Made by a program: the position numbers and the translations under genes. Shown here piece after piece: positions 35,281 to 40,435 of a DNA stretch of 40,435 nt. Location of the stretch: assembly GCA_900553135.1 (NCBI GenBank), contig USCO01000004.1:1-40435 (forward strand), written 5' to 3'. Below the pieces are notes generated by a model. That model had not been told where the DNA came from. It searched no databases and worked only from the letters and a program-made list of their open reading frames with translations. How positions within the stretch are numbered: the stretch's first letter is position 1; each line of letters opens with the position of its first letter. Source of the DNA: an uncultured Eubacteriales bacterium (GTDB taxonomy: Bacteria; Bacillota; Clostridia; Oscillospirales; Oscillospiraceae).

Positions 35281-36327
35281 TTATAAGGAAGTGCCTGCCC
35301 CGCCGAAATAAAACAGCAGGATGAGGAGAAGCGTGAGCATGGAGGAGAACTTCTTCTGCCACTGGGGGGTGGGCTGCCAGCTGGTCAGCCGCTTGACCCG
35401 CAGCACCGTGTCGCACTCCCCGAAGGTGGCCACGCCGCCCCACAGGTGCTTTCCCGACCCCAGCTCCACCAGGGAGCGGGCGTAGTCCCGCTGCTGGGGC
35501 CGTTCCAGCTGCTCCATCACCGCCTCATCGCAGGCCAGCTCCATGTCCCGGCTGGTCAGGCGGTAGGCCAGCCAGAACAGAGGGTTCCAGCCATAGATCA
35601 GCAGGGAGGCCGCGGCAAACGACTTGAAAAAGGGGTGGTGCAGGCGGACATGTTCCATCTCATGGCGCAGAATCAACTCCCGCCGCTGGGGCGGCAGCTC
35701 CGCCTGGAGATAGACCACATGGGTGATTTTTCCCACAAAGTGACTCTTCTCTCCGCCACGTCGCACAAAGCTGGTGGGCAGATCCCGGCACAACAGGACC
35801 AGAACGTCCTCCTGGTAGACCCCCATCTGCTCCAGAGTTTCCCGGTCCATGGGGACCCCCTGCCGGCCCAGACGGCGCAGATTGCGGTCATAGCGCAGGC
35901 ACAGGAAGGTGAGGAGGATGATGGTGGCCAGCCACAGCGCGCCCAGCACAGACAGGAACAATTCCATGTTCCAATGGGCGGTGGGCAGGGAAATGGTCAG
36001 CCCGCCCGGCAGCATGAGACTGCCGTTCTCTCCCGAAGGCAGGTCCAGGTAGAGGGGGTAGTGGGAGCGGGCTTCTACTCTGGGGATCAGCAGAGCGGGC
36101 AGCCCCACATGGGTGGGCAGGGGATAGGAGAGCAGTTTCGACAGGTCGGCGTAGAGAAAGGGAAAGTAGCACAGATACCACCCCGTAAACCACAGCGTCA
36201 CCAGCAGCTTGGGGCGCAGCAGCCGTTTCAGAAGGGGGCGCAGCAGGATCAGCACCCCAAAGATGCCGCCGAAGAGCAGTCCGGTGTTGAAAAATACGAA
36301 AAAGGTATTTCCGAGAAACGCGAACAT
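35281..36327 (-). CDS. blaR1: BlaR1/MecR1-family M56 membrane metallopeptidase without sensor domain
   Basis: BlaR1-type proteins sense a signal and trigger cleavage of the BlaI repressor. The 348-residue protein has N-terminal membrane segments (about 5-30, 42-60 and 125-145), the gluzincin site RHEMEHVRLHH (His 222, Glu 223, His 226) and MELACDE with the third ligand (Glu 263). A membrane segment ends the protein. The large penicillin-binding sensor domain of true BlaR1/MecR1 is absent, so the signal is probably not a beta-lactam bound at that domain. It follows the blaI-type gene by 2 bases. Confidence 0.88.
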   Translation of the reverse strand: MFAFLGNTFFVFFNTGLLFGGIFGVLILLRPLLKRLLRPKLLVTLWFTGWYLCYFPFLYADLSKLLSYPLPTHVGLPALLIPRVEARSHYPLYLDLPSGENGSLMLPGGLTISLPTAHWNMELFLSVLGALWLATIILLTFLCLRYDRNLRRLGRQGVPMDRETLEQMGVYQEDVLVLLCRDLPTSFVRRGGEKSHFVGKITHVVYLQAELPPQRRELILRHEMEHVRLHHPFFKSFAAASLLIYGWNPLFWLAYRLTSRDMELACDEAVMEQLERPQQRDYARSLVELGSGKHLWGGVATFGECDTVLRVKRLTSWQPTPQWQKKFSSMLTLLLILLFYFGGAGTSL

Positions 36328-36329
36328 GG

Positions 36330-36683
36330 TTACTCCTCCCCCATAGACTCGTCAATGAGCTCCTTCAGCATCTGGGCCTCCTCCTGGGTCAGCTTCCGCC
36401 CGCTGAGAAAGGCGGTGAGGAAGGGGGAGAGCCCGCCAGCCAGCTTTTCTACCTCAGCCCCCTGGGTCCGCACCGCTTCCTCCCGGGTGAGCAGGGGGGT
36501 GACCAGGGTGTCCTCGTGGCGTACCGCCCCCTTCTGCTTGAGCTTGCGCAGCACGGTGTAGGTGGTGGACTTGTTCCAGCCCAGCTGTTCCCGACACAGC
36601 TCCACCAGCTGGGTGGAGTGGACGCTGCCGCAGTCCCACAGCACCTGCATGAGGCGGTATTCCCCTTCAAAGAGTTTTTCCAT
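36330..36683 (-). CDS. blaI: BlaI/MecI-family repressor
   Basis: A 117-residue winged-helix repressor. GEYRLMQVLWDCGSVHSTQL, GWNKSTTYTVLRKLKQKGAV and the dimerisation end TQEEAQMLKELID are typical of BlaI/MecI/CopY proteins. It should bind the two dyads at 36699-36746 and shut off its own operon until cleaved or released through the M56 peptidase. No beta-lactamase gene is next to it, so targets elsewhere are likely. Confidence 0.93.
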   Translation of the reverse strand: MEKLFEGEYRLMQVLWDCGSVHSTQLVELCREQLGWNKSTTYTVLRKLKQKGAVRHEDTLVTPLLTREEAVRTQGAEVEKLAGGLSPFLTAFLSGRKLTQEEAQMLKELIDESMGEE

Positions 36684-36698
36684 CTTTTCACCTCCTTT

Positions 36699-36758
36699 GG
36701 TTTATTGAAGTAAACCTATTCTTGCCTTGAGTTTATCGCAATAAACCTAAAATGTCAA
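36699..36758 (-). promoter_or_regulatory. blaI promoter with two operator dyads
   Basis: On the minus strand TTGACA (36758-36753), 17 bases, TAAACT (36735-36730). Dyad GTTTAT-CGCA-ATAAAC (36731-36746) covers the -10 and spacer. Dyad GGTTTA-TTGAAG-TAAACC (36699-36716) lies between promoter and ribosome site. The centres are 31 bases apart, about three helical turns. Confidence 0.75.
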
Positions 36759-36770
36759 GAAAAATAAAGA

Positions 36771-36812
36771 AAAAGGCTCAGCTGGAACCATTTTGTTCCA
36801 GCTGAGCCTTTC
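36771..36812 (-). terminator. Terminator of the flavoprotein operon
   Basis: AAGGCTCAGCTGGAAC pairs perfectly with its complement around CATTTT. On the minus strand TTTTTCTTTATTTT follows. Confidence 0.88.
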
Positions 36813-36818
36813 GTTGTC

Positions 36819-37985
36819 TCAGTAGGCCACCGGTACGTCGATCTCCATATCCTCCAGGGGATAGGTGACGCAGGGGTGGATAAAGCCGAATTTCCGGTCG
36901 GCCTCCCGGCGGCCGTCCCGGCCCTCCGCCACATGGTAGCGGCCCGAGAGCCACTTGCTGTGGCAGAAGCCGCAGCCGCCGGCCCGGCACTTGTTGGGGG
37001 CGTTCAGCCCGGCGCGCTCCATGGCGGTGAGCAGGGTCTCGTGGGCCATGGCGGGCACCTCATAGACCTCGTCCCGCATGTGGACGGTGAGGGTAAAGGC
37101 GGCGGGCTTGTCCGCGGGCAGATCCCGGCAGCAGGCGGCGTCCCGGTGTACCGCCTTTTGGGGCAGGTTCAGGGGCGCCAGCTCCTTGGTGATGAACTCG
37201 TACATGGCCGGGGGACCGCACAGAAAGAAGGTGCGGTCGGTGAGGTCGGTGTACTTTTTCATCAGCTCCGCGGACACAAAGCCGCTCTCGCAGCCGGGCT
37301 GGGCCTCGTCGCTGAGGACATAGACCACCTTCAGGCGGCTGCAGCGCTGGGCCAGCTCGTCCAGCTCCACCTTGTAGGCCAGCTGGGCCGCTGTACGCGC
37401 GCCGTAGAACAGCAGCATGGAGTAGCTCTCATCCCCGTCGGCCAGGCTGCCCGCCATGGACAGGAAGGGGGTGATGCCGCTGCCGCCGGCGATGCAGATG
37501 ATCTGCTCGCTGTCCCGCAGGGTCTCATAATGGAACTCGCCGGAGGGCTCGGTCATCACAAACCGGTCGCCCACCTTGGCGGTCTTGTTGAGGTATTCGG
37601 ACACAAAGCCCGCGTTTTCCACCGCCAGCACCAGCTTGTTTTGCAGAGCTTGCTGGGGAGTGGAGACGATGGAATAGGGGCGGCTCACCAGGCTCTCCCC
37701 AATTTTCATCTGGAGGGAGACATACTGCCCGCCCCGGAAGAAGGGGAACGCGTCGCTGTCCGCCCGCTTGAAGGTCAGCTCCCGGATGGTGTCGGTAAGG
37801 GGCCGCGCGGCCACCAGCTCCACCTGCATATAGCCGGGGTGCAGCTTTTTGGCCAGAGTGTTGGTGCGGTACTCCTGGGGCAGCGGCTTGTTGTCCCCCT
37901 GGGCCAGCATCTTCCGGCGGGTGGGGACCATCTTTTTAAACCGCAGCATGTCCATAAAGCCAAAGGGCTGTTTCTTGAAATTCAT
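36819..37985 (-). CDS. Ferredoxin-NAD(P) reductase-type protein with C-terminal 2Fe-2S domain
   Basis: A 388-residue electron-transfer protein in three parts. The FAD-binding barrel has SRPYSIVSTP (about 101-110). The NAD(P)-binding domain has AGGSGITPFLSM and LCGPPAMYEF. A plant-type ferredoxin domain has CRAGGCGFC and a distant CVTYP cysteine, four ligands in all. This is the layout of phenol-hydroxylase or oxygenase reductases. The start overlaps the stop of the preceding flavoprotein gene (ATGA), so it probably feeds electrons from NAD(P)H to that protein. Confidence 0.9.
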   Translation of the reverse strand: MNFKKQPFGFMDMLRFKKMVPTRRKMLAQGDNKPLPQEYRTNTLAKKLHPGYMQVELVAARPLTDTIRELTFKRADSDAFPFFRGGQYVSLQMKIGESLVSRPYSIVSTPQQALQNKLVLAVENAGFVSEYLNKTAKVGDRFVMTEPSGEFHYETLRDSEQIICIAGGSGITPFLSMAGSLADGDESYSMLLFYGARTAAQLAYKVELDELAQRCSRLKVVYVLSDEAQPGCESGFVSAELMKKYTDLTDRTFFLCGPPAMYEFITKELAPLNLPQKAVHRDAACCRDLPADKPAAFTLTVHMRDEVYEVPAMAHETLLTAMERAGLNAPNKCRAGGCGFCHSKWLSGRYHVAEGRDGRREADRKFGFIHPCVTYPLEDMEIDVPVAY

Positions 37986-39538
37986 TCTGCTGCCGCCTCC
38001 TTCTTCAAATCGCCTACCGTTTGCCGTCCGGACAGGTCGCCGGAAATATAGGCGCTGGAATATCCGCTGGAGCGCATGGCGTAGCCGCCCGCAAAGCGGA
38101 TGCCCGGGCTCATCAGGGCGTCCTCCTTCATCATCATCATGCGGGGCATCAGGCTGTCCCAGTCGGCAGTCTCATAGCCGTAGATGACGCCCTGAGGATG
38201 GCCGCAGTAGCGGGCGTAGGTGGTGGGGGAGGCCACGCAGATCTCCTCGATGGCGTCCCGGATCTTGCAGCCGGTCTCCCGCTCAAATACGCGGATCATA
38301 TCCTCGGCCACCTGGTCTTTCATCTTGAAATAGTCCTGTTCGGTCACATTTCCCCAGTCGTCGGACATGAACATGGTGGTAAAGTACATGATGCAGGTGC
38401 CCTTGGGAGAGCATTCGGGATAGGCGTTGTTCAGGCAGACCGTGGCCTGCACGTGGTTGGTGCCCACCTTCCGCATGAGGTCGTACTGCTTGACGGTGTC
38501 GGCGGTGTCGTAGATAAAGTAGTTGTGGCTGGTGATGCCCAGCTCCTCCGCCGAGCGGTTGAGGCCCAGGAACAGGGAGAAGCCACGGCCGGCAAAGGTG
38601 CGGCTGTTGGTGGCCCGCACCATCTGCTCGGTGACCGCCTTTTTCTCCAGCATTTTGCCGAACACCAGGTGGGGCGAGCAGTTGGCGATGATGTGGTGGG
38701 TCTCAATCACCTTGCCGTCGGTGAGCTGAACGCCGCGGATCTTGCCGTTGTCGTCAGCCAGGATGGTTTCCGCCTCGGAGTGGTACCAGATGTCGCCGCC
38801 CAGCTCCCGGATGCGGGTATCCAGGGCGCAGCTGATCTCATGGGAGCGCATTTTGGGCATCCAGGCGTCCCGGGTGATATAGCGGATGACCATGGAGCCG
38901 TAGTGCAGAAAGCTCATGCGGTCGCAGTCCACCCCCAGATAGCACCAGTAGGCGTTGAGGATATCCTTGGCCTTCTGGGGCATTTTCAGGGCGTCCAGCA
39001 CCTCGTTGACGGAGTAGCTGCCCGCCTTGACGAAATTGGGGAAATTCTTCTTCATATAGTCGGAGTCGGTGTTGCCGTTGACTGAGTTGGAGTAGGTCTG
39101 GGCATCCCGCACCTCGTTGCACAGCTCGAAGAACTCCGTAATGGATTTGCGGGATTCCGGGCAGTACTCCACCATCTTGTCAATAAAGGCCTGCTGGCCA
39201 AAGGGCATGACGCAGTCATACTGTTTGTCGGTGGTGATGAGATGGTAGGCCTCGGGGATGCGCACCCAGTCGATCTTGTCCTCTACGCCCAGGTCCCGGA
39301 ACAGGGTGCGCACGTCGCCGGGCTCCTCGGGGGAGCCGAAGTCGTTGAGCTCGTGCAGGCTCGCTTCAAATTCAAAGCGCCCCCGCTTGAAGCTGGTGGC
39401 AAACCCGCCGGGCAGATTGTGCTTTTCCAGCAGCAAACAGGAGTATCCAGCCTGCAAAATCCGGATGGCGGCCACCAGACCGCCGTTGCCTGCGCCTATG
39501 ACCACCACGTCATAGGCTTTGTTTGCATTTGTTGCCAT
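37982..39538 (-). CDS. CrtI/RetSat-like FAD-dependent oxidoreductase
   Basis: A 518-residue flavoprotein with an N-terminal dinucleotide fold (VVVIGAGNGGLVAA, Gly 15, 17 and 20), LLEKHNLPGGFATSF and a C-terminal GIRFAGGYAMRSSGYSSAYISG closing the FAD site. The overall layout is that of phytoene desaturase, carotenoid isomerase and retinol saturase relatives. The adjacent ferredoxin reductase gene suggests it runs as a reductase (alkene saturation) rather than a desaturase under anaerobic conditions. Substrate unknown; this direction is inference. The ATG follows AGGAGG. Confidence 0.87.
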   Translation of the reverse strand: MATNANKAYDVVVIGAGNGGLVAAIRILQAGYSCLLLEKHNLPGGFATSFKRGRFEFEASLHELNDFGSPEEPGDVRTLFRDLGVEDKIDWVRIPEAYHLITTDKQYDCVMPFGQQAFIDKMVEYCPESRKSITEFFELCNEVRDAQTYSNSVNGNTDSDYMKKNFPNFVKAGSYSVNEVLDALKMPQKAKDILNAYWCYLGVDCDRMSFLHYGSMVIRYITRDAWMPKMRSHEISCALDTRIRELGGDIWYHSEAETILADDNGKIRGVQLTDGKVIETHHIIANCSPHLVFGKMLEKKAVTEQMVRATNSRTFAGRGFSLFLGLNRSAEELGITSHNYFIYDTADTVKQYDLMRKVGTNHVQATVCLNNAYPECSPKGTCIMYFTTMFMSDDWGNVTEQDYFKMKDQVAEDMIRVFERETGCKIRDAIEEICVASPTTYARYCGHPQGVIYGYETADWDSLMPRMMMMKEDALMSPGIRFAGGYAMRSSGYSSAYISGDLSGRQTVGDLKKEAAAE

Positions 39539-39555
39539 AGTGTTCCTCCTTTGTG

Positions 39556-40146
39556 TTACACCAGCAGATTGCGGGAGCGTTCCAGCCAGTGCTGTAATTC
39601 TGCTTCACTTTTGACCTGTTTATAATAGCTCAATATGATGCGGTAATATTCGGTGAGCTCGGTGCTGAGCTCCTCCTCGCTGAAATTCAGGTAACAGGTG
39701 GCCATCATCACCGCCAGAGAGTAGCTGTAATATTGCATCCTGCGGTGCATTTCCGCGGCCTTCTGCCGGGGAAGCTCCAGATTGACCTCCAGCTTGTGGA
39801 TGGTCTGCTCCTGGTTGGGGTCCTCAAAAAAAGTTTCCCCGGGGGCGCGCTGGCGCAGGTAGACCAGCTGAAACAGGTTCTTTTCCTGCTGGGCGAAATG
39901 CAGAAAGGAGAGGGCCACCTGCTTATAGCTGTCGGCGTTTTCGCGGAGATACTGCTCCCGGATGTAGGCCATCAGCTCCTCCCGCAGGGCGTCCATGTGT
40001 TCAAATTCCGAGTAAATGGGCTGGGTGGAGCAGTTTAGTGCCTTGGCGATGTTCCGCACCGAAAGGGCCGGGGGACCGTCCTCCCGGACCAGGCGGACGG
40101 CGGCCTTTAAAATGTCCTCCCGAAAGATCCGTTTTCGCGGCGGCAT
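39556..40146 (-). CDS. TetR-family regulator of the flavoprotein operon
   Basis: A 196-residue regulator. The N-terminal HTH (REDILKAAVRLVREDG, ALSVRNIAKALNCSTQPIY) is clear. The rest is a helical ligand-binding domain typical of TetR (WHG/TetR_C-like). It is the first gene, 17 bases before the flavoprotein, and a long palindrome sits upstream. It probably represses the operon and responds to the substrate of the flavoprotein. AGAGAGAGG precedes the ATG. Confidence 0.9.
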   Translation of the reverse strand: MPPRKRIFREDILKAAVRLVREDGPPALSVRNIAKALNCSTQPIYSEFEHMDALREELMAYIREQYLRENADSYKQVALSFLHFAQQEKNLFQLVYLRQRAPGETFFEDPNQEQTIHKLEVNLELPRQKAAEMHRRMQYYSYSLAVMMATCYLNFSEEELSTELTEYYRIILSYYKQVKSEAELQHWLERSRNLLV

Positions 40147-40167
40147 AAGGATTCCTCTCTCTCTGTT

Positions 40168-40189
40168 ATAAATAACATCTGTTATTTAT
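40168..40189. promoter_or_regulatory. TetR operator palindrome
   Basis: ATAAATAACA-TC-TGTTATTTAT is a perfect 10-bp dyad about 22 bases upstream of tetR. An extra TGTTAT half-site overlaps at 40164. It is the expected site for the TetR protein. Confidence 0.75.
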
Positions 40190-40298
40190 TTTGATTGTAC
40201 TATAATGGGAGATGAAATACAAGAAAAATTGGAAGATTCGTCAATCTGCCCGTTCGACGCAAGAAGGGAGGGGAGACAAAGCCTGGAAAAAAATAAAA

Positions 40299-40323
40299 AA
40301 CGCCGCAGGAAACCCTGCGGCGT
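40299..40323 (-). terminator. Second terminator after tRNA
   Basis: CGCCGCAGG (40301-40309) pairs with 40314-40322. On the minus strand TTTTTTATTTTTTT follows. Confidence 0.85.
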
Positions 40324-40337
40324 TTTGGGAAAAGAAG

Positions 40338-40367
40338 AAAGCTGACAGGTTTTTACCTGTCAGCTTT
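40338..40367 (-). terminator. First terminator after tRNA
   Basis: AAAGCTGACAGGT pairs perfectly with its complement around TTTT. On the minus strand a CTTCTTTTC tail follows. It begins 2 bases after the tRNA CCA end. Confidence 0.75.
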
Positions 40368-40368
40368 A

Positions 40369-40435
40369 TGGTTGCGGAGGCAGGACTTGAACCTGCGGCC
40401 TCCGGGTTATGAGCCCGACGAGCTACCAACTGCTC
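40369..40435 (-). tRNA. Initiator tRNA-fMet(CAT), 5' end outside window
   Basis: The minus strand reads GAGCAGTTGGTAGCTC (D arm), CGGGCTCATAACCCG (anticodon arm, anticodon CAT), GCAGGTTCAAGTCCTGC (T arm) and ends CTCCGCAACCA with an encoded CCA. The three G:C pairs in the anticodon stem are the initiator hallmark, and the body closely matches Firmicutes initiator tRNAs as I recall them. The first bases of the acceptor stem lie beyond the window. Confidence 0.92.

Noticed and set aside
40212..40412. Small plus-strand frame upstream of the tRNA, with a TATAAT at 40201-40206
   Set aside because: It runs through two terminator hairpins and into the tRNA gene; no -35 box and no homologous-looking protein.

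Overview
The window is high-GC DNA with Firmicutes-type ribosome binding sites (AGGAGG), an initiator tRNA, S-layer-homology (SLH) surface proteins, an M60-type glycoprotease and amino-acid catabolic genes. This mix fits an anaerobic gut Clostridium-class bacterium, most likely of the Oscillospiraceae (Flavonifractor / Pseudoflavonifractor / Lawsonibacter-like). The family assignment is inference from gene content and was not checked by a search.

Layout. 1-3.5 kb, minus strand: partial walJ-type metallo-hydrolase, murA and hemW. 3.6-6.2 kb, plus strand: a small XRE repressor under a three-copy operator, three related four-helix membrane proteins and an RluA-type pseudouridine synthase, packed as one operon. 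6.2-9.4 kb: a hairpin-rich spacer, murI, a divergent lysR sharing a mirror-symmetric promoter with murI, and a ROK kinase with altered phosphate-binding residues. 9.6-26.7 kb: a surface-protein island. It holds two gene pairs, each a very large secreted protein with a dockerin-like module followed by a small SLH anchor with an N-terminal beta domain. It also holds a NodB polysaccharide deacetylase and a third large LRR/FIVAR/SLH protein interrupted by one in-frame UAG. 26.9-30.8 kb: a serine-catabolism operon (DAACS-type transporter, sdaAB, sdaAA) with a divergent LysR regulator. 30.8-35.2 kb: arginase with a LysR regulator, then a divergent YfcC/DcuC-type transporter that looks decayed, and an M20 peptidase. 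35.3-36.8 kb: a BlaI/BlaR1-type pair with two operators. 36.8-40.2 kb: a TetR-controlled operon of a CrtI-like flavoprotein and a ferredoxin-type reductase. The window ends inside an initiator tRNA-Met.

How it works together. The most interesting system is the surface island. Secreted proteins carrying dockerin-like modules (one with an endonuclease/exonuclease/phosphatase domain, one an M60-like gluzincin with FN3 and F5/8-type modules) are each co-transcribed with a small SLH protein that could hold them at the cell wall, in the manner of a minimal, non-cellulosomal cohesin-dockerin display. The dockerin in the M60 protein is clear. The cohesin identity of the anchors' beta domains is an inference. 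The other genes are amino-acid scavenging modules (serine, arginine, acyl-amino acid or peptide), each beside its own regulator.
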